A stretch of DNA of 64,000 bases from Pseudomonas sp. CC120222-01a (lineage in GTDB: Bacteria; Pseudomonadota; Gammaproteobacteria; Pseudomonadales; Pseudomonadaceae), in the NCBI RefSeq assembly GCF_003097235.1, contig NZ_QEQQ01000012.1:1-64000 (forward strand). Reading direction: 5' to 3'. Below are positions 48,131 to 56,595 of this stretch, piece after piece. Both the position numbers and the translations under genes were made by a program. The notes under the pieces are model-generated. The model ran no database searches, was not told the origin of the DNA, and saw only the letters and a program-made list of their open reading frames with translations. Positions within the stretch are counted from its first letter, which is position 1, and every line of letters starts with the position of its first letter.

Positions 48131-49768
48131 ATGTTCAAGAAAGCTGGCAAGACCTTGCTGGGTCTGGCTGTCGCTGCGAGCTTCATGCAAGCGCACGCCG
48201 CAGAAACCAAGAAAGTCGATGTGCTGCTGGTCGGCGGCGGCATCATGAGCTCCACCCTGGCCGTGTGGCTGCACGAGCTGGAGCCAAGCTGGTCGATGGA
48301 AATGGTCGAGCGCCTGGACGGCGTCGCCGAAGAAAGCTCCAACGGCTGGAACAACGCCGGTACCGGCCACTCCGCGCTGGCCGAGCTGAACTACACCCCG
48401 GAAGACAAAGACGGCAAGGTCAACATCTCCAAGGCCATCGAAATCAACGAAGCCTTCCAGATCTCCCGCCAGTTCTGGTCGTGGCAGGTTCGCCAGGGCG
48501 TGCTGAAGAACCCGCACTCGTTCATCAACACCACCCCGCACATGAGCTTCGTCTGGGGCGATGACAACATCAAGTTCCTCAAGAAGCGTTACGACGCGCT
48601 GCAGGCCAGCCCGCTGTTCCGCCCGATGCAGTACTCCGAGGACCACGCGCAGATCGCCAAGTGGGTCCCGCTGATGATGGAAGGCCGTGACCCGAACCAG
48701 AAGCTGGCGGTCACCTGGACGCCTATCGGCACCGACGTCAACTTCGGCGAAATCACCCGCCAGTTCGTTGGCCACCTGCAGACCCAGAAAGGCTTCGACC
48801 TGAAGCTGTCCAGCGAAGTGCAGGACATCACCCGCAACAAGGACGGCTCCTGGCACGTCGAGTACAAGAACCTCAAGGACGGTACCGAGTCGGCTACCGA
48901 CGCCAAGTTCCTGTTCATCGGTGCCGGTGGCGGCGCGCTGAAGCTGCTGCAGAAGTCGGGCATTCCAGAAGCCAAGGAATACGCAGGCTTCCCGGTGGGC
49001 GGTTCGTTCCTGGTGACCGAGAACCCGACCGTGGCCATGCAGCACATGGCCAAGGCCTACGGCATTGCCTCGACCGGCGCACCACCCATGTCGGTACCGC
49101 ACCTGGACACCCGCGTGCTGGACGGCAAGCGCGTGATCCTGTTTGGCCCATTCGCCACCTTCTCGAGCAAGTTCCTGAAGAACGGTTCGTACCTGGACCT
49201 GCTCAGCAGCACCACCACCCACAACGTGTGGCCGATGACCAAGGTCGGTATCGACCAGTACCCGCTGGTCGAGTACCTCGCTGGCCAGCTGATGCTGTCG
49301 GATGACGATCGCTTCGAAGCCCTGCGCACCTACTTCCCGAACGCCAAGAAGGAAGACTGGAAACTGTGGCAGGCCGGTCAACGCGTGCAGATCATCAAGC
49401 GTGACGAAGAGAAGGGCGGCGTGCTGAAGCTGGGCACCGAAGTGGTGGCTTCCCAGGACCGCACCATCGCCGGCCTGCTGGGCGCCTCGCCAGGTGCTTC
49501 GACCGCCGCGCCGATCATGCTGAACGTGCTGGAAACCGTGTTCAAGGAGAAGGTCGCCACCCCTGAGTGGCAGGCCAAGATCAAGGAAATCGTACCGAGC
49601 TACGGTACCAAGCTGAACGACTCGGCAGCGGCCACCCAGAAAGAGTGGAACTACACCGCTGAAGTGCTGCAGCTGGAGAAGCCACCGGTGATCGACGACA
49701 GCGTCGGCACCACCGTGGCGCCGAGCAAGCCGGTTGAAAGCAAGCCAGAGAACGACATGGCGCTCTGA
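48131..49768 (+). CDS. mqo: Malate:quinone oxidoreductase
   Basis: A 545-residue FAD enzyme that oxidises malate to oxaloacetate and passes electrons to quinone. The dinucleotide motif is [13 protein letters not shown], followed by [23 protein letters not shown], both typical of MQO. The N-terminal 24 residues form a signal-like hydrophobic segment ([20 protein letters not shown]) that E. coli Mqo lacks in this form. The C-terminus is extended by a Pro/Lys/Glu tail. A strong terminator follows. Confidence 0.95.
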   Translation: MFKKAGKTLLGLAVAASFMQAHAAETKKVDVLLVGGGIMSSTLAVWLHELEPSWSMEMVERLDGVAEESSNGWNNAGTGHSALAELNYTPEDKDGKVNISKAIEINEAFQISRQFWSWQVRQGVLKNPHSFINTTPHMSFVWGDDNIKFLKKRYDALQASPLFRPMQYSEDHAQIAKWVPLMMEGRDPNQKLAVTWTPIGTDVNFGEITRQFVGHLQTQKGFDLKLSSEVQDITRNKDGSWHVEYKNLKDGTESATDAKFLFIGAGGGALKLLQKSGIPEAKEYAGFPVGGSFLVTENPTVAMQHMAKAYGIASTGAPPMSVPHLDTRVLDGKRVILFGPFATFSSKFLKNGSYLDLLSSTTTHNVWPMTKVGIDQYPLVEYLAGQLMLSDDDRFEALRTYFPNAKKEDWKLWQAGQRVQIIKRDEEKGGVLKLGTEVVASQDRTIAGLLGASPGASTAAPIMLNVLETVFKEKVATPEWQAKIKEIVPSYGTKLNDSAAATQKEWNYTAEVLQLEKPPVIDDSVGTTVAPSKPVESKPENDMAL

Positions 49769-49788
49769 TCAGGCGATGTTGCTTCGAG

Positions 49789-49821
49789 AAAGCCACGGGT
49801 GACCCCCGTGGCTTTTTTTTT
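49789..49821 (+). terminator. Intrinsic terminator of mqo
   Basis: AAGCCACGGG / CCCGTGGCTT stem and a run of nine T. It abuts the stop codon of the convergent cupin-like gene. Confidence 0.92.
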
Positions 49822-50263
49822 ATTGCGCTTTCGGCAAGGCGCTGTCGATGGCAAGCTCCTGCAACACCTCGCTCAGGTCGAGGTCCACCGCCAGCGCCAG
49901 GAAACTCACGTCACCCTCGTCACTGACGGGAAACACCTTCGCCTCGGTGGCGGCCTTGAGTACCACCTGGTCGCCGTGCGTGACGTGCAGTTCCGAACCA
50001 TCGGGCATTTCCAGCTTCAAGCTGCCGGAGGTGGCGAACAGCAGCAGGTCGTTGCCCGGGCTCAAGTGAGCGGCCGCATGCAGATGGCGATATTCGGCGA
50101 TCCAGCCATCGCGCAAGAACGTCTTGCTCAAGGCGTAGGCCAGCGAGCATTCCAGCGACAGGTCAGCCATTTCGTCGATGACCCGGTCACGTGGAACCTT
50201 GGGCATCAGGCGGGAAAATTCACTCAGGTTGGTCAGGGTGACTTTCCGGCGAACAAGGCTCAT
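49820..50263 (-). CDS. Cupin-like protein at the end of the hydroxylase-exporter operon
   Basis: A 147-residue protein. The second half (LHAAAHLSPGNDLLLFATSGSLKLEMPDGSELHVTHGDQVVL) has the spacing and glycine/proline turns of a single cupin barrel, with possible ligands H at the two motifs. This is a fold guess, not a family assignment. The start at 50263 has AAGGAAA seven bases upstream. It is the last gene after azlD, separated by 26 bp. Confidence 0.6.
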   Translation of the reverse strand: MSLVRRKVTLTNLSEFSRLMPKVPRDRVIDEMADLSLECSLAYALSKTFLRDGWIAEYRHLHAAAHLSPGNDLLLFATSGSLKLEMPDGSELHVTHGDQVVLKAATEAKVFPVSDEGDVSFLALAVDLDLSEVLQELAIDSALPKAQ

Positions 50264-50289
50264 AGCGGTTTCCTTTTCAGATCCGGGCC

Positions 50290-50610
50290 TCAAGCCAGCA
50301 GCGTGATCGCCACGTGTCCGGCGACGCCGGCGCACACGCTGTAGATCAGGCTCCTGGACCAATAAGCGACGATGATCACTGGAATCGCAGCCAGCAGGTC
50401 GGCATTCAGGCCGATCAGCGAGCCATCCTTGGCCACCAGCAGGGCGGGTACGGTGATGCTGGCGATGATTGCCACCGGCAGGTATTCAATGACGTCATTG
50501 AACAGCTTGGGGGACTTCTCCATCTTCAGCAGAAACGGGGTCGCGCGGGTCAGGTAAGTGATGGCAGCCATCAGCATCACCGCTGCGATCAGGTAGTTCT
50601 TTTCAGGCAT
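50290..50610 (-). CDS. azlD: AzlD-family branched-chain amino acid transport subunit
   Basis: A 106-residue membrane protein with about four hydrophobic segments, typical of AzlD (AITYLTRATPFLLKM; IEYLPVAIIASITVPALLV). AzlD pairs with AzlC as a two-component exporter of branched-chain amino acids and analogues. The start at 50610 lies within the end of azlC, a 22-base overlap, so synthesis is coupled. Confidence 0.88.
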   Translation of the reverse strand: MPEKNYLIAAVMLMAAITYLTRATPFLLKMEKSPKLFNDVIEYLPVAIIASITVPALLVAKDGSLIGLNADLLAAIPVIIVAYWSRSLIYSVCAGVAGHVAITLLA

Positions 50611-51290
50611 AGCCCTGCTCCACAGCCAACGGCGGTTGCGATGAATACGTTCAAGGGCGAGGGCGCAAACATGTTCAGCAGGCAGGTGGTCACGATCACC
50701 ACCAGGGCGATGACGGCTTTGGTGAAGGTGCTGCACAGCGATATCAGCACGAAGATCATCATGGCCGTCAGGGCATAGTCCAGCTTGAACTGGGAAAACC
50801 GGTTCAATGCATCCGATGCCACCGCGCCAAACACCGCGCCAGCGATCCAGCTGGCATGGCAATAGGTATTGAACTGCAGCAAATAACCCGGTGAGGTCGG
50901 CTTGCCGTTTTCCAGGCGTTGGCTATGAAAAGCAAACGACTCATCGGTCAGGCCGAATGCGTACAGCAACTTCTGCGGCTTGCTGATCGGCAGTTGTGCG
51001 CTGCGTTTGGACATGTACATCGCCATCAGCATATGCCGCGAATTGATCAGCAAGGTCGACAACGCGATGGTGATCAGCGGTGCGCTGCTGGTCATCAGTG
51101 CCAGTGCGGCGAACTGCGCCGCACCGGCGTAGACGAACAGGCACATGGCGGCCGGCAGCCACAAGGGCAGGCCGGCGTTGATGCACATGACACCAAACAC
51201 GAAACTGACCACGAAGTAGCCGGTAACGATCGGCAGGGCGTCGACCAGGCTTTCCTTGCGCGAGGTGGTTAGCAGTACCGACGAGGTCAC
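50589..51290 (-). CDS. azlC: AzlC-family amino acid exporter subunit
   Basis: A 233-residue membrane protein of the AzlC family. It shows GYFVVSFVFGVMCINAGLPLW, FVYAGAAQFAALALM and LLINSRHMLMAMYMSKR, the last being a strong family landmark. In Bacillus azlCD confers 4-azaleucine resistance by export. The GTG start at 51290 overlaps the stop of the acetyltransferase gene by four bases. Confidence 0.9.
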   Translation of the reverse strand: MTSSVLLTTSRKESLVDALPIVTGYFVVSFVFGVMCINAGLPLWLPAAMCLFVYAGAAQFAALALMTSSAPLITIALSTLLINSRHMLMAMYMSKRSAQLPISKPQKLLYAFGLTDESFAFHSQRLENGKPTSPGYLLQFNTYCHASWIAGAVFGAVASDALNRFSQFKLDYALTAMMIFVLISLCSTFTKAVIALVVIVTTCLLNMFAPSPLNVFIATAVGCGAGLCLKRTT

Positions 51291-51769
51291 AGGTCGACCT
51301 CGCAGGTGATTTCACCACGGGTTTGCAGGAAGCCTTGCTTCTGCCAGAAGCTCAGTGCGTTGGTGTTGTCATTCTCGACGAACAGAAACACCCGACGAAT
51401 ACCGTGCTGGCGGAAGTCGCTGAGTATCGAGTTGGCCAATGAGGTGCCGATCCGGCTCTGCCGATAGTCCGGCGCCACCGCCATGTGATTGATGGTGCCC
51501 CGTGTGCCCATCAAGCCCCCTGCGACCGCACCGACGATGGTGCCGGTGTGGTTCTCGGCCATGTAGCAATAGGTATGCTCCGAGCCGAGCAAGCCTTTGA
51601 GCAGCCCTTCGTCCTGCCAGTCGCAGAACGAGGTCTCCTCGAAGCGACGGAAGAAGTCGACGATCTTGCGGGCATGGAAAGGCGTGGCTTTCTTGATGCT
51701 CAGGCCATTGATGTGTTCACTGGGAAACAACTTCGGCACCGGGCCGATGTAACTAGTCGATAATGTCAT
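51287..51769 (-). CDS. GNAT-family N-acetyltransferase
   Basis: A 160-residue acetyltransferase. The GNAT core reads GTINHMAVAPDYRQSRIGTSLANSIL, where RQSRIGT is the acetyl-CoA pyrophosphate loop, followed by VFLFVENDNTNALSFWQKQGF. The ATG at 51769 overlaps the end of the dioxygenase gene by 17 bases. Position between a hydroxylase and an exporter suggests it acetylates the product or its analogue; that is an inference. Confidence 0.85.
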   Translation of the reverse strand: MTLSTSYIGPVPKLFPSEHINGLSIKKATPFHARKIVDFFRRFEETSFCDWQDEGLLKGLLGSEHTYCYMAENHTGTIVGAVAGGLMGTRGTINHMAVAPDYRQSRIGTSLANSILSDFRQHGIRRVFLFVENDNTNALSFWQKQGFLQTRGEITCEVDL

Positions 51770-52499
51770 GCTCGCTGCCCGGTCGAGAGAAGGAAATTGC
51801 AATGATCTGCCGATAGCCCATTTCCGAAGGGCTCGGGTTGATCGCCGGAGTGACATAGTGTTGCAGTTCGCGGTCGAGGAAGTAAGTAGTATCGAGAATG
51901 TTCAGGTAGGTGCCGGAGTCGATCACATTCGACTGTTTGTCGTAGATGTTGCTGGTAGCACCCTCGACGTTGTGACGGCCCCAGAAGTGCACGCCGCTGA
52001 ACGGATAACCGTCGCAGTGAATACCTTCAGGGGTGATTTCGATCTGCGCCCCCGGTTTGATCTCGATACGGATCTGGTGCACTTGGCACTGCCAGGTGAC
52101 CGTGTGCAGTTCTTCAGGCAATACCGCCTTGTACACGTCGAAATCCAGGCGAATCAACGCGCGCAGAATCGGTGAGTTGAACACATCGGCACTGATGTCA
52201 TCGAAATGCCGTGCCATGCCACCGACATAGTTGTTGTGCGCTTCGGATTGTTCGTAGGCGCGGTGATTGAGTTGGCAAAGTTCGCCGGTGACCGGGTTGA
52301 AGTCGAAGTCGCTGTAACGGCGATAGCGGGTGCCTTTTTCGGCCTGGCCGTAATAACGGTCGACGCCCATGGTTTCCCAACTTTTGGAAAACTCGACAAA
52401 CTCATTGAAGCCCCCGTTCAACGCATAATCGCTGCCCAGGACGTTAACGGTCTTGTTTTGTCGCAGGGCAGTATCGATGTTTCTATTCAGTGTCAGCAT
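51753..52499 (-). CDS. 2-oxoglutarate/Fe(II) dioxygenase, free amino acid hydroxylase family
   Basis: A 248-residue enzyme resembling the family of Bacillus L-isoleucine 4-hydroxylase (IDO), which hydroxylates free aliphatic amino acids. Predicted iron ligands are H161 and D163 (GIHCDGY) and H214 (LQHYVTPA); R230 (GYRQIIAISF) would hold 2-oxoglutarate. The segment GGMARHFDDISADVFNSPILRALIRLDF matches the family. The start at 52499 has a weak AAGAGA site; the upstream frame is not used. First gene of a five-gene operon with azlCD, divergent from a LysR gene. The substrate could be Leu, Ile, Met, Thr or another amino acid. Confidence 0.8.
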   Translation of the reverse strand: MLTLNRNIDTALRQNKTVNVLGSDYALNGGFNEFVEFSKSWETMGVDRYYGQAEKGTRYRRYSDFDFNPVTGELCQLNHRAYEQSEAHNNYVGGMARHFDDISADVFNSPILRALIRLDFDVYKAVLPEELHTVTWQCQVHQIRIEIKPGAQIEITPEGIHCDGYPFSGVHFWGRHNVEGATSNIYDKQSNVIDSGTYLNILDTTYFLDRELQHYVTPAINPSPSEMGYRQIIAISFSRPGSEHDIID

Positions 52500-52703
52500 G
52501 GCAAATCTCTTTTTATGTAAAAGCTGCCAAAAATCTAACAGTTGAATCGTTCGCCGAAACTTCACTTTTTTTTGACGTGCCTCAACCATTGCTTGCTACC
52601 CAGACGGCGTGCACCGTTATCGGGCAGACAGTGCCGGCGGTTGTGCGATATCCTCATGCCTTTCGTTGACGGCCTGCGTCAACGGAACGGGGAGGGAGAG
52701 TGA
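52500..52703. promoter_or_regulatory. Divergent promoter region of the hydroxylase operon and LysR gene
   Basis: 204 bp shared by the divergent dioxygenase operon and lysR gene, A+T-rich near 52500-52580. LysR boxes are expected here, but I cannot single out one by eye. Confidence 0.45.
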
Positions 52704-53573
52704 ATGGACATCAAGGTGCTTAAAAACATCGTGACCGTAGCCCGCACGGGCTCGATCACCGATGCGGCCGAACAGGTACACGTCACGGTCCAGGCCTTGG
52801 CTGCTCAGTTGAAAAAGCTCGAAGATCATTGCGGTTTCAAGTTGTTCGACCGGACCAACAAAGGGGTATCGCTGACCCAGGAGGGCATGGGCATCCTGCC
52901 GCATGTCCTGGAAATCGTGCGTTCATCCGAGCGCATGCAGCTGAAGATCAATCAGCTGCGCCAGAGCCGCAACCAGCGCCTGCCGTTGCGGGTTGCCTTG
53001 AACAGCACGCTGTCGATGGAAATCAACCAGCAGATCATGGGCGCCGTGGTCAGCAAGTTGTCTGGCTACAGTCCGATCTTCAGTTGTTCGGAGTCGCCCG
53101 ACAACCTGGTCAAGCTGGCCAAGGACGAAGCGGACATGGTGGTGGTGCTGGGCGACAGCATGGGCGAGAACTACCATTCGGTACCGCTGAAGGGCTTGCG
53201 CATCGAAGTCGTTGCCTCGTCAACCAGCAATGACCGCTCAGCGCCTTGCGCGGTGATCAAGCCTCTGCCGGAATGCCCGTATCATTCGATCTTTAACCGC
53301 TTTGCCGAGCGCCGGCCAGGCATGCTGGACGGGGCAACCGTGTTCCATTCCGGCAGCGAGATCGTCAGCGTGTCGATGATCAAGAGTTTTGGCGGCGTGG
53401 GCGTGCTGTCGCGGGCGGTTGCCGAAGCCAACGACCTGTTCATCTGGCCGGGTTTCTCCGACTTTCTCGATGTTTACCTGGTCATGAAAGAACCGTGGAT
53501 CATCGAAGAGGAGTTCCCGCTGTTCTGTGCGGTCCCCACACCCATCCGCAGCCTGGACGCCATCAGCGCCTGA
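52704..53573 (+). CDS. LysR-family regulator of the hydroxylase operon
   Basis: A 289-residue LysR protein. The winged helix is MDIKVLKNIVTVARTGSITDAAEQVHVTVQALAAQLKKLE (residues 1-40), and the effector domain spans about 90-285. GGGAGGGAGAG precedes the ATG. Its divergent placement against the dioxygenase operon is the classical arrangement for a LysR activator of its neighbour; the inducer is presumably an amino acid or its hydroxylated form. Confidence 0.88.
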   Translation: MDIKVLKNIVTVARTGSITDAAEQVHVTVQALAAQLKKLEDHCGFKLFDRTNKGVSLTQEGMGILPHVLEIVRSSERMQLKINQLRQSRNQRLPLRVALNSTLSMEINQQIMGAVVSKLSGYSPIFSCSESPDNLVKLAKDEADMVVVLGDSMGENYHSVPLKGLRIEVVASSTSNDRSAPCAVIKPLPECPYHSIFNRFAERRPGMLDGATVFHSGSEIVSVSMIKSFGGVGVLSRAVAEANDLFIWPGFSDFLDVYLVMKEPWIIEEEFPLFCAVPTPIRSLDAISA

Positions 53574-53594
53574 CCTTGCAGCGCCGGGCGCATA

Positions 53595-53618
53595 AGCCAC
53601 GGGAAGTCTCCCGTGGCT
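53595..53618 (+). terminator. Intrinsic terminator of the lysR gene
   Basis: AGCCACGGGA / TCCCGTGGCT, a perfect 10-bp stem with loop AGTC, followed by GTTGTCTT. Confidence 0.75.
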
Positions 53619-53730
53619 GTTGTCTTCAATGGGCAAACCATTGATCGGAATTCCGCCGACGGCCGAATAAAAACATATTTTGATGCTTAAATTAATCTTG
53701 TCAGTCGATCCCCTCCAGGAGGGTGCCGTC

Positions 53731-54369
53731 ATGAACATCAAGATTGCCGCCTTGTTGCTGCTCGCCCTGTGCGCCCAGCCGGCATGGAGCCAAAGCTACT
53801 CCTCCGCAACCCCCGCCGCCAAACCCGCCGAATCCGCTGCGATGACCACGCGCATGGCCCTGCGCGACCTGTGGGTCGAGCATATTTTCTGGGTTCGCAA
53901 CTATGCCGTCGCCAACCAGACGGGCAACGCCAAGCAGGCCACAGTCGCGGCCAATGAAGTGGTCAGTGATGCCACCAGGATCGCCAACAGCATCGCCCCG
54001 CTGTACGGCCAACCCGCCGCTGACCAGTTGTTCAAGCTGCTCGCCGGCCACTGGGGCGCGATCAAGCACTACAGCGATGCCACCGTGGCCAAGGACAAGA
54101 AAGGGCAGCAAGCCGCCGTCAATGACCTGGGCAGCAATGCCAAGGCCATCTCCGCCTTCCTGGCCAAGGCCAACCCGAACCTGCCGGAGCAGACCCTGCT
54201 GACCTTGCTCAGCGCCCACGGTGGCCATCACGTGGCGCAGATCGACCAGCTGGCGGCCGGTGACTACGCGGGCGAGGCGCGCACCTGGGCGATGATGCGC
54301 GAGCATATCCTGACCTTGTCCGACGCCCTCACGGCGGCGCTGGTCAAGCAGTTCCCGGACAAGTTCTGA
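53731..54369 (+). CDS. Exported helical protein of unknown function
   Basis: A 212-residue protein with a clean signal peptide (KIAALLLLALCAQPAWS). The mature protein is predicted mostly helical, with repeated aromatic/His pairs: WVEHIFWVRNYAVA, GHWGAIKHYSDA and HGGHHVAQIDQLA, which could line a metal or haem site. No cysteine is seen in the mature chain. AGGAGGG precedes the ATG. Its stop shares a base with the start of the following regulator, so the pair is translationally coupled. I recognise no family. Confidence 0.75.
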   Translation: MNIKIAALLLLALCAQPAWSQSYSSATPAAKPAESAAMTTRMALRDLWVEHIFWVRNYAVANQTGNAKQATVAANEVVSDATRIANSIAPLYGQPAADQLFKLLAGHWGAIKHYSDATVAKDKKGQQAAVNDLGSNAKAISAFLAKANPNLPEQTLLTLLSAHGGHHVAQIDQLAAGDYAGEARTWAMMREHILTLSDALTAALVKQFPDKF

Positions 54370-54986
54370 TGCTCGAAGGCCTTGGCCGTACCCAGCAGGA
54401 CCTGCTCCACGCGTTGCTGCATCAGCCGGCCGGCATGAGCATCGACGAGCTGGCGCAGGCCCTGGCCGTTACCCGCACGGCGGTGCGCCAGCACCTGGCC
54501 GCGCTGGAGCGTGACGGCCTGGTCAAGCGCGGCGCCACCCGGCCCACCGGACGTCGTCCGGAGCAACTGCACCAGCTGACCGAACATGGCCGCGAACTGT
54601 TCCCTCGGCAGTATCCGCTGCTGGCCAACCTGCTGATTGGTGAAGTGGCGGGCTTGATGGGGCAGGAGGCATTGCTGGCGCTGATGCGCCAACTGGGGCA
54701 CAAGCTGGCGACGGACATGGAAGCTGAGGTGGTGGATGAGGGGCGGATTGTCGAGCACATGAATGCGGCGGGGTATGAGGCCGAGGTGTTCTTCCGTTCT
54801 TCAGGCGAACCGCAGATCGTCGCGCACAACTGCGTTTTCCATCATCTGGCCAAGGCGCATCCGGTGGTGTGTGAGCTGGACCTGGCCTTGATTGGCACAC
54901 TTGGCGGCGCCGAGGTCAGCCATGAGGAATGCATGCTCAGGGGAGGGCAGGTGTGCCGCTTTGCACTGCGCAAGGATCAGCATTGA
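54369..54986 (+). CDS. Cysteine-containing winged-helix regulator (SufR-like)
   Basis: A 205-residue DNA-binding protein. The N-terminal winged helix (MSIDELAQALAVTRTAVRQHLAALERDGLV) is of the DeoR/SufR type, followed by a sensor domain. Four cysteines near the C-terminus, C155, C168, C188 and C196, have C-x12-C at the start, as in SufR, where such cysteines bind an iron-sulfur cluster. It may therefore sense iron-sulfur status or oxidative stress. Coupled to the exported protein gene upstream, which may be its target. Confidence 0.78.
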   Translation: MLEGLGRTQQDLLHALLHQPAGMSIDELAQALAVTRTAVRQHLAALERDGLVKRGATRPTGRRPEQLHQLTEHGRELFPRQYPLLANLLIGEVAGLMGQEALLALMRQLGHKLATDMEAEVVDEGRIVEHMNAAGYEAEVFFRSSGEPQIVAHNCVFHHLAKAHPVVCELDLALIGTLGGAEVSHEECMLRGGQVCRFALRKDQH

Positions 54987-54994
54987 GGTTGCCT

Positions 54995-55083
54995 GTACCG
55001 GCCCATTCGCGGGCACGCCCGCTCCCACAGGCTTGACGCTACTCCTGTGGGAGCGGGCTTGCCCGCGAAGAGGCCGGCACAGG
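54995..55083. repeat. REP inverted pair, GCGGGCACGCCCGCTCCCACAG family
   Basis: Two inverted copies (TTCGCGGGCACGCCCGCTCCCACAGG and TGTGGGAGCGGGCTTGCCCGCGAA region) between the SufR-like gene and the convergent arsR gene. Confidence 0.9.
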
Positions 55084-55088
55084 AAAAA

Positions 55089-55388
55089 TCAGTTCTGCCG
55101 CAGAATACAATCCAGCAACCCAGGAAACCGCTCGCCCAGCATCTCGCTGCGCAGCGAATTCATGTGGGTGGTCCCGACATTGCGGGTATGCACCAACCCC
55201 GCATCACGCAACACGCGAAAATGGTGCGACATGCTCGACTTCGGCCGCCCGCCATCGAGCTCGCCACAGCTGGCCTCGGCCACGCCGGCCAGGTGGCGGA
55301 CGATGCCCAGGCGCACCGGGTCGCTCAGTGCGTAGAGCACGCGCTCGAGAATCAGGTCTTCAGGGTTGGGGTGTTGGTAGGCTCGCAT
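55089..55388 (-). CDS. ArsR-family repressor next to xenA
   Basis: About 99 residues; a winged-helix ArsR/SmtB-type regulator (ILERVLYALSDPVRLGIVRHLAGVAEASC; KSSMSHHFRVLRDAGLVHTRN). It lacks the classical metal-binding CxCxxC helix motif, so the inducer may be a non-metal compound. The start could be M at 55388, 55397 or 55424; the palindrome at 55426-55443 ends next to the last. It is divergent from xenA. Confidence 0.82.
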   Translation of the reverse strand: MRAYQHPNPEDLILERVLYALSDPVRLGIVRHLAGVAEASCGELDGGRPKSSMSHHFRVLRDAGLVHTRNVGTTHMNSLRSEMLGERFPGLLDCILRQN

Positions 55389-55425
55389 GGCCGACATGAT
55401 AACGGGGGTTTCATCAATTGCCATA

Positions 55426-55443
55426 GTTCGATTATGATCGAAC
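55426..55443. promoter_or_regulatory. Palindromic operator between arsR and xenA
   Basis: GTTCGATTATGATCGAAC: GTTCGAT and ATCGAAC perfect arms separated by TATG. It sits between the divergent arsR and xenA starts, 30 bp before xenA, and is the likely binding site of the ArsR protein controlling both genes. Confidence 0.7.
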
Positions 55444-55472
55444 AATCGTATCCAGATGATCCGGAGCTGCCC

Positions 55473-56564
55473 ATGTCTGCCCTGTTCCAACCTTACACCC
55501 TCAAAGATGTCACTTTGCGCAACCGCATCGCCATCCCACCGATGTGCCAGTACATGGCCGAGGACGGCATGATCAACGACTGGCACCATGTGCACCTGGC
55601 CGGTCTGGCCCGGGGCGGTGCCGGCCTGCTGGTGGTCGAGGCCACCGCGGTGGCGCCGGAAGGGCGCATCACCCCCGGTTGCGCCGGGATCTGGAGCGAC
55701 GCCCATGCCCAGGCCTTCGTGCCGGTGGTGCAGGCGATCAAGGCCGCAGGCTCGGTGCCGGGCATCCAGATTGCCCACGCCGGGCGCAAGGCCAGCGCCA
55801 ACCGCCCGTGGGAAGGGGATGACCACATCGCCGGCGACGATGCCCGTGGTTGGGAAACCATTGCGCCGTCGGCCATCGCCTTTGGCGCGCACCTGCCGAA
55901 AGTACCGCGCGAGATGACCTTGGACGACATCGCCCGGGTCAAGCAGGATTTCGTCGACGCCGCGCGCCGTGCGCGTGATGCAGGTTTCGAGTGGATCGAG
56001 CTGCACTTCGCCCATGGCTACCTGGGGCAGAGCTTCTTCTCCGAGCACTCCAACCAGCGCACCGATGCCTACGGTGGCAGCTTCGACAACCGCAGCCGCT
56101 TCTTGCTGGAAACCCTGGCCGCCGTGCGTGAGGTCTGGCCGGAGAACCTGCCACTGACCGCGCGCTTTGGTGTGCTGGAATATGACGGCCGCGATGAGCA
56201 GACCCTGGAAGAGTCGATCGAACTGGCGCGTCGGTTCAAGGCGGGCGGGCTGGATCTGCTGAGCGTCAGCGTGGGTTTCACCATCCCGGAAACCAGCATT
56301 CCTTGGGGCCCGGCATTCATGGGGCCGATTGCCGAGCGTGTACGTCGTGAGGCGGGCTTGCCGGTGACTTCGGCATGGGGGTTCGGCACGCCGCAGCTGG
56401 CCGAGAAGGCATTGCAGGCCAACCAGCTGGACTTGGTATCGGTGGGGCGTGCGCACCTGGCCGATCCGCACTGGGCGTACTTCGCGGCGAAGGAATTGGG
56501 GGTGGACAAGGCCTCCTGGACGTTGCCGGCACCTTATGCCCACTGGCTTGAGCGCTATCGCTGA
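55473..56564 (+). CDS. xenA: Xenobiotic reductase XenA (old yellow enzyme)
   Basis: A 363-residue FMN enzyme of the old yellow enzyme family, nearly matching P. putida XenA as I recall it. The residue C25 (IPPMCQYM) tunes the flavin; GFEWIELHFAHGYLGQSFFS and SVGRAHLADPHWAYFAAKELG are family hallmarks. It reduces activated alkenes such as cyclohexenone and some nitro compounds using NADPH. The ATG at 55473 follows CCGGAG. It is probably repressed by the adjacent ArsR protein. Confidence 0.95.
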   Translation: MSALFQPYTLKDVTLRNRIAIPPMCQYMAEDGMINDWHHVHLAGLARGGAGLLVVEATAVAPEGRITPGCAGIWSDAHAQAFVPVVQAIKAAGSVPGIQIAHAGRKASANRPWEGDDHIAGDDARGWETIAPSAIAFGAHLPKVPREMTLDDIARVKQDFVDAARRARDAGFEWIELHFAHGYLGQSFFSEHSNQRTDAYGGSFDNRSRFLLETLAAVREVWPENLPLTARFGVLEYDGRDEQTLEESIELARRFKAGGLDLLSVSVGFTIPETSIPWGPAFMGPIAERVRREAGLPVTSAWGFGTPQLAEKALQANQLDLVSVGRAHLADPHWAYFAAKELGVDKASWTLPAPYAHWLERYR

Positions 56565-56572
56565 GTCGAGAA

Positions 56573-56591
56573 GGGGCCGCTATGCGGCCCC
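56573..56591. terminator. Hairpin between convergent xenA and D-hydroxyproline dehydrogenase genes
   Basis: GGGGCCGC-TAT-GCGGCCCC, 8-bp stem. No T run on the plus strand; it resembles the outer stem of the local REP family. Confidence 0.5.
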
Positions 56592-56595
56592 AACC

